Shown here piece after piece: positions 1 to 8,921 of a stretch of 64,000 bases of DNA. Both the position numbers and the translations under genes were made by a program. Below the pieces are notes generated by a model. That model had not been told where the DNA came from and ran no database searches. It worked only from the letters and a program-made list of their open reading frames with translations. The number at the start of each line of letters is the position of its first letter. Position 1 is the stretch's first letter. This DNA comes from Zeimonas sp046347945. GTDB lineage: Bacteria; Pseudomonadota; Gammaproteobacteria; Burkholderiales; Burkholderiaceae_E. The stretch lies in contig JAXMFB010000003.1 in the NCBI GenBank assembly GCA_046347945.1, positions 62,001 through 126,000 on the forward strand, in the 5' to 3' direction.

Positions 1-1
1 G

Positions 2-2581
2 GAAGCGCTCGCGGCACTGGCGAAAACCCGGGACGACGGCTATCGCGCCGCTCTAGTCGTCATGGCCACGGGTCTGGGTAAGACCTGGCTCGCGGCGTTC
101 GACAGCTCGGATCCCAAATACCGCCGTGTCCTATTCGTCGCACATCGGCAAGAGATCCTGAATCAGTCGGTCGCCACGTTTCGGCGTATTCGGCCAACCG
201 CGTCGATCGGCCTTTACATGGGGAGCGAGCGCGCGCCCGAGGCGGACATCCTGTTTGCGTCGATCCAGACGCTAAGCCGGAACGAGCACTTGCGGCGCTT
301 CGATTCGCGGGCCTTCGACTACGTCGTCGTCGACGAGTTTCATCACGCGTCGGCGGCAACATACCGACGCCTGATCGATCATTTCGAACCGCAGTTCCTG
401 CTCGGTCTAACCGCTACCCCCGAGCGTACGGATGGCGGAGACCTGTTGGCGCTTTGCCAAGAAAACCTGGTTTATCGCTGTCTGGTTCCGAGGGGAATCG
501 AGGAGGGTTTGCTTTCCCCCTATCGCTATTTCGGCGTGCCCGACGACGTCGACTACGCGAACATACCTTGGCGTAGCACGCGTTTCGACGAGGAGGCATT
601 GACCCAGGCGGTCGCCACTCAGCGCCGAGCCGAGAATATTTTCGAGCAGTGGCGCAAGCGCGGCGGCAAGCGGACGCTCGCCTTCTGCGTCTCGCAGCGT
701 CATGCCGACTTCATGCGGCGCCACTTTTCGGACCAAGGCGTAGCCTGCGCGGCCGTGCATGCCGGACCATCGGCCGACTCCCGCTCGGTCTCTCTAGAGC
801 GCTTGGGGGCAGGAGACTTGCAGGTGATCTTCGCTGTCGACATGTTCAACGAGGGAGTCGACGTTCCTGCCATCGACACCGTGATGATGCTTCGGCCCAC
901 CGAGTCGCAGATCGTCTGGCTACAGCAATTCGGTCGCGGCTTGAGAAGACACGAGGACAAGCGGCTGACGGTCATCGACTACATCGGTAACCATCGCAGC
1001 TTCTTGCTCAAGGCCCGCACGTTGCTGGAACTCGTCGGAGGGGGCGATCGTGCGTTGTCTGCAGCGCTCGAACGAGTCGAAGCAGGGACTTTCGAGCTGC
1101 CGCCTGGTTGCGAGGTGACCTACGACCTCGAGGCCCTGAATATCATGCGCGCGCTTCTGCGAATTCCCGCCGATCCGGCCGATGCACTGCGCGACTACTA
1201 CGTAGACTTCCGAGAGAGGAACGGCGAGCGGCCGAACGCATCCGAGGCATTTCACGACGGCTACCTTCCGCGCACCGCACGAAGGGCGCACGGTTCGTGG
1301 TTCGGTTTCGTCGCGACCATGGGCGATCTGAACGACCAGGAGAGGCGCGCGCTCGATATCGCACGGCCGTTCTTGGAGGCGCTCGAATCGACCAAGATGA
1401 CTCGCAGCTTCAAGATGCTCGTTCTCTTGGCGATGTTGAGCACCGATACGCTACCCGGCCCAGGCATACGAATCGACGACTTGAGCGCCGAGTTCATCCG
1501 ACTCGCCCATCGCAATCCGAAGCTCGCTGCCGACCTCGGGATCGACGCCGACGACGCCAGTGCCGCGCGGCTCCTGATCGAACGGAACCCCGTCGCGGCG
1601 TGGACTGGCGAGGGCGCGGTTCCAGGGGGCGCAGCATTCGAGTATTCGACCGAGATTTTTCGTTATCGGCAATCGATTCCGGATTCAGCGCGAGCGGGCT
1701 TTCAGCGGCTCGTTCGCGAACTCGCCGAATGGCGATTAGCCGAATACCTGTCGCGCACTGACGAGACGCCGTTGGAGGGTGCCTTCACGATTAAGGTCAG
1801 CCATTCCGGCGGGCAACCGATTCTCTTCCTGCCGGATCGCTCGAAGTTCGCGGGAATCCCCGAGGGCTGGCAGCCCGTGCTGATCGACAGCAGGCGATAT
1901 CGGGCCAACTTCGTGAAGATTGCCGTCAACGTCGTGCGTGCGGCGGATAGCGACGACAACGCACTGCCCGGGATTCTTCGAGGCTGGTTCGGGCACGATG
2001 CGGGGCTCCCAGGAACGAACCACACCGTGGTTTGCGAACGTGTAGAAGGCGAATGGGTCATGCGCCCGGCCACGCGTCGCGGCGACGACGACGCGGAGGT
2101 GTTCAAGCGGTATTCGCGCGAGCAGATCCCCCGCTTATTCGGCGACCAGTTTTCGGAGGCGCGCTGGAACTCGGGCTTCGTCTTGATCACTCCGGAGAAC
2201 CCGAGACACGTCGTTCTCTTGGTTACGCTTCACAAAGGAGACATGGCAAGTCAATTTCAGTACGGCGACCACTTTCTCGCGCCCGACTTGTTCCAGTGGC
2301 AGAGCCAAAATCGTACGAAACAATCCGGCAAGCACGGCACACTGATACGTGATCACGCGGCTCTGGGCGTCGCGGTGCACTTATTCGTACGTGCGGAGAA
2401 GAAGCGAGCGGGAGGGGCCGCAGCACCGTTCGTCTACTGCGGGCCTGTGACGTTTGTGGATTGGGAAGGCGAAGCCCCCGTTACCGTGCGTTGGCGGTTG
2501 CCGCAGCCTTTGCAGGCCCGTTTGATCGCCGAGTTCAATGTTGCATCATCAGGGGCGTCTCCGGAGTCAAGACATGGATAA
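2..2581 (+). CDS. SauUSI-like helicase/DUF3427 protein, 5' end outside the window
   Basis: The frame is open to the left edge, so the first ATG (62) lies inside Walker A (MATGLGKT) and cannot be the start. Superfamily II motifs follow in order: VVVDEFHHA (DExH), LGLTATPER (motif III) and QQFGRGLRR (motif VI). The C-terminal third, with YGDHFLAPDLFQWQSQN and a following HGTLIRDH stretch, looks like DUF3427. In SauUSI, a type IV enzyme that cuts DNA carrying modified cytosine, the order is phospholipase D nuclease, helicase, DUF3427. The nuclease part, if present, would be upstream of the window and is not visible. Inference: ATP-driven restriction of modified foreign DNA. The next ORF overlaps its stop by 8 bases. 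Helicase assignment is firm; the restriction role is likely but unproven. Confidence 0.8.
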   Translation, partial: EALAALAKTRDDGYRAALVVMATGLGKTWLAAFDSSDPKYRRVLFVAHRQEILNQSVATFRRIRPTASIGLYMGSERAPEADILFASIQTLSRNEHLRRFDSRAFDYVVVDEFHHASAATYRRLIDHFEPQFLLGLTATPERTDGGDLLALCQENLVYRCLVPRGIEEGLLSPYRYFGVPDDVDYANIPWRSTRFDEEALTQAVATQRRAENIFEQWRKRGGKRTLAFCVSQRHADFMRRHFSDQGVACAAVHAGPSADSRSVSLERLGAGDLQVIFAVDMFNEGVDVPAIDTVMMLRPTESQIVWLQQFGRGLRRHEDKRLTVIDYIGNHRSFLLKARTLLELVGGGDRALSAALERVEAGTFELPPGCEVTYDLEALNIMRALLRIPADPADALRDYYVDFRERNGERPNASEAFHDGYLPRTARRAHGSWFGFVATMGDLNDQERRALDIARPFLEALESTKMTRSFKMLVLLAMLSTDTLPGPGIRIDDLSAEFIRLAHRNPKLAADLGIDADDASAARLLIERNPVAAWTGEGAVPGGAAFEYSTEIFRYRQSIPDSARAGFQRLVRELAEWRLAEYLSRTDETPLEGAFTIKVSHSGGQPILFLPDRSKFAGIPEGWQPVLIDSRRYRANFVKIAVNVVRAADSDDNALPGILRGWFGHDAGLPGTNHTVVCERVEGEWVMRPATRRGDDDAEVFKRYSREQIPRLFGDQFSEARWNSGFVLITPENPRHVVLLVTLHKGDMASQFQYGDHFLAPDLFQWQSQNRTKQSGKHGTLIRDHAALGVAVHLFVRAEKKRAGGAAAPFVYCGPVTFVDWEGEAPVTVRWRLPQPLQARLIAEFNVASSGASPESRHG

Positions 2582-3294
2582 GACGCCTTCGTTTCCTGGA
2601 GTTGATAGCGAAGGGATTGCCATCGCCGCGACGAAGGCGGGGCTCTTGGCGTTCTGGAATTGGTTCGATGGCTCGGTCGTGATCGATCTTTATGGCAGAC
2701 CGGTGGTGGTCTTTCGTGGCGAATACGGAGCGCCCGATTCGGTACCCGTCTTGAGTACGCGACTTGGCTCCCTGTCGTTCGGTGACCGTGAGACGGCACT
2801 GGGTTATGCCCACCGTCCAAACAGATCGGGAGACGTCCCAGCGTATCCGAGGGTACATGCCGCGTACTTGGCGATCAGGAACCCGGTCGTCAACCAGCCG
2901 GACGACCCGTTTATCGAATTGACGACGCTCGAGGCAGTATTTGGACAGGACAACGCCGAGCGAATCGCGAAGAAATTCGCTACATGGATCATGCAGACGT
3001 CACCTTGGGTGAACGGCGAGATTCGCGCGAAGTCAGTCGAAGAACTTCTCGACGCTGAGCCAGACGGGCTTGCACATCTGTATGTTCAGGCCTTTCCGAT
3101 TTTCGACGACCCGGAGGAAGTTGCCCCGTATGAAGGCGGCCGGCTTCGACGGGGCGATCCACGGAGGTGCGGGTTTCAATGCCGGCGAGGTCGAATATCG
3201 GGTATTCGACGCCGACTCCGTCTGGGAAGTGCCGTCAGAGGCCGTCAGCGGGCTAAGAGGTTCTCTACGCGGCTATTGGAGGAATTGTCAATGA
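2574..3294 (+). pseudogene. Frameshifted ADP-ribosyltransferase-fold-like protein
   Basis: The ATG at 2574 overlaps the helicase stop. The first frame runs to about 3125 (FGDRETALGYAH, VHAAYLAIRNPVV, LEAVFGQDNAERIAKKF). The ending then continues in the +1 frame (MKAAGFDGAIHGGAGFNAGEVEYRVFDADSVWEV) to a stop at 3292-3294. The pattern of GDRETALGYA, then AYLAIRNP, then GFDGAI with EYRVFD resembles ART-fold domains seen in polyvalent phage proteins and toxins. That is pattern recognition, not a database result. One indel near 3125-3130 separates the halves and could be a sequencing error or a real mutation. Its place behind a restriction-type helicase suggests a defence-related or mobile-element role. 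Confidence 0.5.
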
Positions 3295-3704
3295 AACGCT
3301 GGGCCGCTCTTCTAGCTTGCGCGATTTCTTGGGAGGCATGCGGCGCGACGATCTATCTTTGCAGAGCCTATAGCGGCGGGTCGTTCTGGTCGAGTTCCCA
3401 CTGCTCCCAGCAGAAGGCGCTGATCGAACGGATCGTCAGCGTCCCCGACGGCATGCCTTTCGACCAACAAGTGCAACTCGGCGAGCAGGATCGCGCGAAT
3501 GCGGCGAGACTCCGCACGCCGCCGCTTCCTGTTCAATCAGCGGGGCAAACCACAGGCAGCAACGGAATTAGGTGCAAAGCATTGAAGGCGCACATCGCTA
3601 GTATTGACGCACGCGCCAGGATGCCTCAGTCCGCGCAAACGCAGGATCTGCTAAGGATGGAAAAGCGCAAGGCGCAAGTGCAGAGCGCGCGATTGGGGTG
3701 CTGA
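3291..3704 (+). CDS. Small secreted protein of unknown function
   Basis: This is a 137-residue protein with a start set by TGGAGGA eight bases upstream and an ATGA overlap with the preceding ORF. The N-terminus (MKRWAALLACAISWEACGA) looks like a short signal peptide. The mature part starts TIYLCRAYSGGSFWSSSHCSQQ and has a basic, Ala/Gln-rich tail. The layout resembles small DUF4124-type periplasmic proteins of betaproteobacteria, but I cannot assign a family. No catalytic motif is visible. It follows the ART-like gene and is probably co-transcribed with it. Confidence 0.6.
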   Translation: MKRWAALLACAISWEACGATIYLCRAYSGGSFWSSSHCSQQKALIERIVSVPDGMPFDQQVQLGEQDRANAARLRTPPLPVQSAGQTTGSNGIRCKALKAHIASIDARARMPQSAQTQDLLRMEKRKAQVQSARLGC

Positions 3705-3727
3705 CGGCTTATGACTGGGATGTCGCT

Positions 3728-4510
3728 GTGACTGACCTCCAACCGAGTACTGCCGCCTATGCGGCCATCGAGGCGCGCACGTTTCGCGCCAGCGCCTTAA
3801 CCCGCGGCCCCTGGGACCCCGGCCACCAGCACGCCGGCCCGCCCATCGCCCTGGTCTGCCGCGCCATCGAGCAAGCCGCCCACGAGCACGGCCTCACCCA
3901 CATCGCCCGACTCACCGCCAACCTCCTGCGCCCCGTCCCGATCGGCGACCTCATCGTCGAAGTCATGACCGACTACGTCGGCCGCAACGCCGGGCACTTC
4001 TCCGCGCACCTGATGGCCGGCAAGGACGTGGCCGATTCACCGCCCTCGCGCGGCGGTCGCCGTCGCCCTGCCGGCGGAGCTTGTCATCCGCTGCCGGCCG
4101 CGCCGCGCGCCGAGCATCACCGGCAGCAAACTTCCCCTTCGCCGGCCGAGCGGTCGGCTACGCCGACCTGGTGGAGACGCGGATCGCGCGTGGCGAGTTC
4201 TGGCAGGGGCCCCTGCGCCGTCGGTTCCGCCTGCGCCATCCGCTGCTGGAGGGCGAGGCGCCGAGCCTACCAGCGGGTCGCCGTCGCCGCCGACCTGCAG
4301 CAACGGCATCGCTGTGCTCGACTACCAGCGCTATAGCTTCGTGAACTCCGATCTCACGATCAACCTGCGTCGACCCGTCGGCGAGTGGATCTGGTCTCGA
4401 TGCCCGTACCGCCCTGGGTGCCGACGGCGGGGGTCTCGCCGAATCGGCGCTCTACGACGCTCACGGCCTCATCGGGCGCGCGACACAGAGCTTGGCGGTG
4501 CGCGCCCCCG
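3728..4510 (+). pseudogene. Acyl-CoA thioesterase-family gene broken by several frameshifts
   Basis: Pieces of one thioesterase-family (double hot-dog) protein occur in order in all three frames. The first is FRASALTRGPWDPGHQHAGPP and RLTANLLRPVPIGDL (from GTG 3728 to about 4040). The next is VGYADLVETRIARGEFWQGP (about 4155-4210), then VLDYQRYSFVNSDLTINL and RRPVGEWI (about 4317-4392). The last is ALGADGGGLAESALYD with GLIGRATQSLAVR (about 4405-4505). At least four indels are needed to join them, yet each piece looks well conserved. Either decay is very recent or this stretch contains base-calling errors. An intact gene would hydrolyse acyl-CoA thioesters. Confidence 0.7.
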
Positions 4511-4521
4511 GGCATCTGACC

Positions 4522-6470
4522 ATGTCTGGGGACGGCAACGACGCCCGGCTGTACGACCGCTTCGGTTGGCAATCGAGCCTCGAGGCTTTTCCCGCTCCGA
4601 ACCGCGGGTGGTGCGGCTTCGGCTGCAGCAGTTCGTCACCGACGCCTCGCCCGAGCAGATCCGGGCCTGGGATCAGTCCATCCGTGGCTTCAGCGCGAGT
4701 ACCGCGAACTCGAAGTGCGCGACGTCGGCGCCCGCGACTACACGGCGATCCTGGAGTACGAGCTGCCTCGCGACTCGCGCCGACCCGACGTCATCGTGCT
4801 GGAGCGCGGCTGCGTCGCGGTGCTCGAGATGAGCGCTTCACGCTTCGCGGGCAGCGATCGACCAGGCCATGGGCTACGCCCGCGACTTGCGCGCCTACCA
4901 TGCGGCCTGCGCCGATCGCTCGGTGACGCCCGCCCTGTTGGTGCGCGGCGGCGGGCCGACGCCCGTCGAGCGCGATGGGTGTCTACGTGGTCGGCCCCGA
5001 GGGTCTCGATGCGCTGCTCGAAGCGCTGTCGGCCGACGGTGCGCCGATCGTCGATGCCGAGGAGTTCCTGGCGCTCGACGCCTGCGCCTGCCGACCATCG
5101 TGCAGGCGGCGCGTGAGGCGCTATTCCATCGGCGCGAGTTGCCGATGATCAAGCGGGCGCGGGCCGCGACCGATCCTGCGCTGCGCCACATCTCCGACAT
5201 CGCTCGCGAAGCGGCGCGCACGCGCACGCGCCACCTCGTGCTGTTGAGCGGCGTGCCCGGGTCGGGCAAGACGCTGGTCGGTCTGCAGCTGGTTCACGCG
5301 CATTGGCTGGACGAGATCTCGGTCCCGCGGGCGAACGGCCGGATGATGCCGCCCGCGGTGTACCTCTCCGGAAACGGCCCGCTGGTGCAGGTCTTGCAGC
5401 ACGCGCTGCAGGACGCAGGCGGAGGAGGCCGGACCTTCGTCCAGGCGATCAAGGAGTACGTGCGACAGCACTCGCGGCCCGGCCGTCCGGTGCCGCCTGA
5501 GCATCTGATCGTCTTCGACGAGGCGCAGCGCGCCCACGACGCCGAGCGGGTCGCGCACGTTCACGGGGGCGAAGTCGGGCTCTCGAGGCCCGAGCACCTG
5601 ATCGAGTTCTGCGAGCGCATCCAGGTGGTGCGTGCTGGTCGCGCTGATCGGCAACGGGCAGGCCATCCACGTCGGCGAGGAGGGCATCCGCTCTGGGTCG
5701 AGGCGGTGCGCCGATCCCCGCGTGCGGCGGACTGGACGATCCACGGCGCCCGCCTTCGCCGAGGTCTTCCGCGACCTGCAGGGCGCGACCCGCTGGCATC
5801 GACGCTCAGCCTGGACACCGAGATCCGCTTTCACCTGACCCCGCGCGTGCATCAGTTCGTCGCAGGCCTGCTGGACGGCCTGGCGCCCGGCACGCTGCGC
5901 AGCTGGGCCGACGAGCTGCACGACGGCGGCCATCGCTTCCTGGTGACGCGCGACCTCGAGTCGGCGCGCGCGTACCTGCGCGAGCGCTACGCGGATGCAC
6001 GCTTCGCCCGCTACGGGATCGTCGCGTCGTCGAAGGACAAGTGGTTGCCGAGGCACGGCGTGGACAACACCTTCCAGACGACCAGGCAGTTGCGGGTCGG
6101 GCCCTGGTACAACGCCGACCCCTCGGATTCGCAGTCGTGCTGCCGCTTGCAGACGGTGGCGACCGAGTTCTCGTCGCAGGGGCTCGAACTCGATTGCGCG
6201 CTGCTCGCGTGGGGGTCCGACCTGCTGTGGACCGATGGCGGATGGTCGATCGAGTTCGCCGGCACGAACCGCCCGCGACTGAAGGATCCGCTGACGGTGC
6301 GCAAGAACGTCTATCGCGTGCTGCTCACGCGCGGGCGCGACGGGACGGTGGCGTTCGTGCCGCCCGAGGCGAGGATGGACGCGACGTACGAGCGGCTGCT
6401 GGCGGTGGGGATGCGGGAGCTTCGGGGTGGCGGGCAGATGGCTAAAAGCTATACTACGCGTACACCTTAA
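4522..6470 (+). pseudogene. DUF2075-family (Schlafen-like) helicase gene with multiple frameshifts
   Basis: The likely start is ATG 4522 (MSGDGNDARLYDRFGWQ). Homologous pieces then switch frame repeatedly: RLRLQQFVTDASPEQIRAWD, DYTAILEYELPRDSRRPDVIV, MGYARDLRAYHAAC, then a long stretch with Walker A LLSGVPGSGKTLVG and Walker B-like LIVFDEAQRAH. The frame breaks again around 5560-5800 (VALIGNGQAIHVGEEG; AFAEVFRDLQG) and ends in a clean frame with VATEFSSQGLELDCALLAWG and YRVLLTRGRDG. The order matches DUF2075 ATPases, which often occur in defence contexts. About six or more indels are required. The motifs look intact, so sequencing error is a serious alternative to pseudogenisation. Confidence 0.75.
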
Positions 6471-6520
6471 ACCCGGAACGGAGCACCCGCAACCATGAGA
6501 GGAAGTCATCCGCCCGAGCA

Positions 6521-6799
6521 GTGGCGTCCGCAACGACCGGCGAACCGGTCTCCTCGACGATCGACGTCCGTACGATCGCGCCGAACGAGCGTCACGACCT
6601 GATCTTCTCGTCCTTCAACGCCCTGCGGCAGGGCGCTGCGCTGGAGCTGGTCAGCGATCACGAGCCGGCGCCGCTGTACCGCCAGTTCAAGTCGAATTAC
6701 CACGGCCTCTTCACTTGGGACTACCTCGAGCAGGGGCCGGATCTCTGGCGCGTGCGGATCGGCAGGGCTCCGGGCAACTGCTGCGGCAGCTGCAGCTGA
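6521..6799 (+). CDS. DUF2249 domain protein
   Basis: This 92-residue protein starts at GTG 6521, behind GAGAGGAAG about 15 bases upstream. The core TIDVRTIAPNERHDLIFSSF, then LVSDHEPAPLYRQFK and WDYLEQGPDLWRVRIGR, is the DUF2249 pattern (a small TusA/SirA-like fold). The protein ends in GNCCGSCS, a Cys-rich tail found in part of the family. DUF2249 genes often accompany nitrogen-oxide, hemerythrin or metal-sulfur genes, but no such neighbour is present here. The function is unknown. Confidence 0.75.
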   Translation: MASATTGEPVSSTIDVRTIAPNERHDLIFSSFNALRQGAALELVSDHEPAPLYRQFKSNYHGLFTWDYLEQGPDLWRVRIGRAPGNCCGSCS

Positions 6800-6819
6800 T
6801 AGGCGAGCGCGGGTTCGCG

Positions 6820-6903
6820 GGCCTCGGGGGCGCTCCCGAAAAGTCCGCTAGCGGAAAGCTGACGTTGCGCGTTTCGCGCGGCGTTCACGCCGCCTTGCAC
6901 GCG
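6820..6903 (+). pseudogene. Relic of a second hicB (C-terminal fragment)
   Basis: This stretch encodes GLGGAPEKSASGKLTLRVSRGVHAALHA-type sequence, with GGAPEKSASGKLTLRV as its core. It aligns without gaps to GGVPEKPASGKLMLRVAPGVHAA in the intact hicB about 680 bases downstream. No hicA, start codon or HicB N-terminus precedes it, and the frame runs into unrelated sequence afterwards. It is a degenerate partial copy, left by a tandem duplication or by an older HicAB module. Confidence 0.6.
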
Positions 6904-7062
6904 CCGGACCGATCCCTGATCGGTCGCCTGGTCCATCGACCACCGGATGGCTCGTCCGTTGGTGCAATGGTCTCGAGGGGGGCGGGGTCCGTATCATCTG
7001 CCGCCGGTGGTGCGCCTGGCGCGGATGATTGCATTTTTCTTCAATAGCGCTAGCATACGAAC

Positions 7063-7317
7063 GTGAACAGCAGGCAGCGTCGTACGCTGAATGCCATCTG
7101 GTCGGATCCGGTCAATGGCAACATCGAGTGGGCGCGAATCGAGTCGCTGCTTGTCTCGCTCGGGTGCCGAATTGTCGAGGGGCCCGGTTCCTCGGTTACG
7201 TTCGACTGGCAAGGGGCGCGAGCGACCTTCCACCGACCGCACCCCGGAAAGGGGGCGCTCCGATACCGGGTGAGAGCCGTGCGCGAGTTCCTGCTCCGAA
7301 TGGGAGTCGGCCAATGA
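7063..7317 (+). CDS. hicA: HicA-family mRNA interferase toxin
   Basis: This 84-residue protein starts at GTG 7063. RRTLNAIWSDPVNGNIEWARIESLLVSLG, GSSVTFDW and FHRPHP give the HicA double-stranded RNA-binding-like fold. The catalytic His is probably the one in TFHRPHP. HicA toxins cut translated mRNA. The stop overlaps the hicB start (ATGA, 7314-7317), the toxin-first order normal for hicAB. Confidence 0.9.
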   Translation: MNSRQRRTLNAIWSDPVNGNIEWARIESLLVSLGCRIVEGPGSSVTFDWQGARATFHRPHPGKGALRYRVRAVREFLLRMGVGQ

Positions 7318-7733
7318 CCAATACGATGAGCTACCGTGGTTACGTCGCCAGCATGACTTTCGACGCTGAAGACAAGGTCATTGTCGGCCGGGTGCTCGAC
7401 GTCGAAGACGTCATCACTTTCCACGGGGAGTCCGTGGCCGACTTCGAAGCGAACTTTCACATGGTCGTCGACGACTACATCGCCGCCTGCGAGAGCCTCG
7501 GTGGCGTTCCCGAGAAGCCCGCCAGCGGGAAGCTCATGCTGCGCGTTGCGCCTGGCGTTCACGCTGCCGCGCTGAAGGCCGCGGCACGCCGCGGCATCAG
7601 TCTCAACAAGTGGGCCGAGGAAGTGCTGAGCGTTGCGAGCCGGCGAAGCGCAACCGCACGAACGCCCCAGGCGAAACCCGACCGGTCGCGGAGGCCGGCG
7701 CACGCCGGCCCTCGGTCTTCGCGCGCCGCCTAG
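7314..7733 (+). CDS. hicB: HicB-family antitoxin
   Basis: This 139-residue protein overlaps hicA by four bases. MSYRGYVASMTFDAEDKVIVGRV and ITFHGESVADFEANFHMVVDDYI form the partially degraded RNase H-fold domain. RVAPGVHAAALKAAARRGISLNKWAEEVL is the C-terminal ribbon-helix-helix/Arc-like DNA-binding part. The tail beyond about residue 110 is a low-complexity Arg/Ala/Ser extension. A perfect palindrome GGCCGGCG-CA-CGCCGGCC (7693-7710) lies within it and could act as an RNA hairpin. The protein should neutralise HicA and autoregulate the operon. Confidence 0.9.
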   Translation: MTNTMSYRGYVASMTFDAEDKVIVGRVLDVEDVITFHGESVADFEANFHMVVDDYIAACESLGGVPEKPASGKLMLRVAPGVHAAALKAAARRGISLNKWAEEVLSVASRRSATARTPQAKPDRSRRPAHAGPRSSRAA

Positions 7734-7921
7734 CTTCGAGGTCGCGCGAGTCCAGCGTCGGGGACTCGAAGCGGTGATTGCCGTGGGGATCCGAGAGCTT
7801 CGGCAGAGGGAGGCCGCCTGACGGCTTGCGACATCTGCTTCGGCCGCTCGCTCGACAGACGCCTCCTTCAACCATCGATAGCCTTCTGCCTCGGTGACGG
7901 GGCAAAAAGGGCGGTTGATGG

Positions 7922-8296
7922 ATGTCGTTCATTGAACTACCATCCGACATCGAGTTCGAGTGGGATCGAACAAAGAGCGACGCCTGTTTCGACCGGCGAG
8001 GATTCGATTTCGCGTATGCGCTGAACGTGTTCCTCGACCCCCATCGCCTGGTCGCGCAGGATGACCGATGGGAATACGGTGAAGAGCGATATCGCTTGCT
8101 CGGGAAGATCGAAGGGCGGGTGTACTGCCTGGCCTTCACCGTTCGGGGCGAGCGAATCCGAATCATCTCGGCTCGGAAGGCGAACCGCCGCGAGGCCGAA
8201 AGATATGAAGGCAGTGCGAGTGAAGGTCGACCTGAGCCGCCCGGCGACGCTGCCGAAGGGCAGGATCGACCGCCGCAAGCTGGATGCGACGACTGA
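7922..8296 (+). CDS. brnT: BrnT-family ribonuclease toxin with C-terminal extension
   Basis: FEWDRTKSDACFDRRGFDFAYALNVFLDPHR, then EERYRLLGKIEGRVYCLAFTVRG and IRIISARKANRREAERYE are the BrnT signature (RelE-like fold, RNA cleavage). Family members normally end soon after RREAERYE (about 90-95 residues). This one runs to 124 residues, with an acidic/Pro-rich tail read out of frame through the start of the next gene. The start is ATG 7922; no strong Shine-Dalgarno is visible. The partner is an XRE-type protein, not a canonical BrnA. Confidence 0.85.
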   Translation: MSFIELPSDIEFEWDRTKSDACFDRRGFDFAYALNVFLDPHRLVAQDDRWEYGEERYRLLGKIEGRVYCLAFTVRGERIRIISARKANRREAERYEGSASEGRPEPPGDAAEGQDRPPQAGCDD

Positions 8297-8540
8297 AGTC
8301 GAACTTGCCGTCCAGCAGGCGCAGGACGACGCCGAGGTGATGCAGGATGCTGCGCGCTTCGTTCGTCGTGTCAGGCGGCGCCTGGGACTGACGCAGCAGG
8401 AATTCGCTCGGCGCATCGACGTGCCGCTCGACACGATCCGCAACTGGGAGCAGGGCAAGCGTTATCCCACCGGTGCGGCGAGGGCGCTGTTGAAGGTGCT
8501 CGATCGGGTGCCGAAGGCGGCCTTGAGCGCGCTGGACTGA
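8205..8540 (+). CDS. XRE-type antitoxin paired with BrnT
   Basis: This 111-residue protein (MKAVRVKVDLSRP) starts within brnT and overlaps it by 92 bases in another frame. Residues about 60-100 are a helix-turn-helix (LGLTQQEFARRIDVPLDTIRNWEQGKRYPTG) of the kind found in HigA- and BrnA-like antitoxins. The N-terminal part (about 1-55, acidic and Gln-rich) should contact the toxin. Role by context: antitoxin and repressor of its own operon. Confidence 0.8.
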   Translation: MKAVRVKVDLSRPATLPKGRIDRRKLDATTEVELAVQQAQDDAEVMQDAARFVRRVRRRLGLTQQEFARRIDVPLDTIRNWEQGKRYPTGAARALLKVLDRVPKAALSALD

Positions 8541-8690
8541 TCGCGCCGGGCGACTCGGGGGTCGGACCGCCGGTTCTCGGGGAGCGACCATCCGGTTGCA
8601 TCGTCCGGCCGGCGGAGTGGTCTCGAACCTCATGTCTACTGCCCAGCGCGCGTCGCGAGTGCTAGAGTTTTCAGGACATTGGAGGATGCA

Positions 8691-8921
8691 ATGGCCGTGA
8701 CGGCAAAGTCCTTGGGAATCGACAAACTCGATGTGGACGACCGATTGGCGCTCGTCGAGGAAATCTGGGCGAGCATCTGTGCTGACGCCGAACGATTCCC
8801 CCTCAGCGTGTCCCAGAGGGCCGAGCTCGATCGACGCGTTGCCGACGATGACGAATTTCCTGAGGACGTCGTCCCCTGGGATGAAGTCAAGGCATCGGTT
8901 CGAGCACGCCTCGGTCGATGA
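8691..8921 (+). CDS. Addiction-module antitoxin (RelB-like, PF09720 type)
   Basis: This 76-residue protein starts at ATG 8691, five bases after GGAGG (8681-8685); a TTG at 8679 is less likely. KLDVDDRLALVEEIWASI, RAELDRRVADDDE and PWDEVKASVRARLG are the family pattern. Such genes sit directly before a RelE/ParE toxin, and here the next reading frame begins in an ATGA overlap (8918). The toxin frame is broken, so this antitoxin is probably an orphan. Confidence 0.85.
   Translation: MAVTAKSLGIDKLDVDDRLALVEEIWASICADAERFPLSVSQRAELDRRVADDDEFPEDVVPWDEVKASVRARLGR

Noticed and set aside
7693..7710. Intrinsic terminator at the GGCCGGCG/CGCCGGCC palindrome
   Set aside because: It lies inside the hicB reading frame and is not followed by a T-run; noted only as a hairpin.
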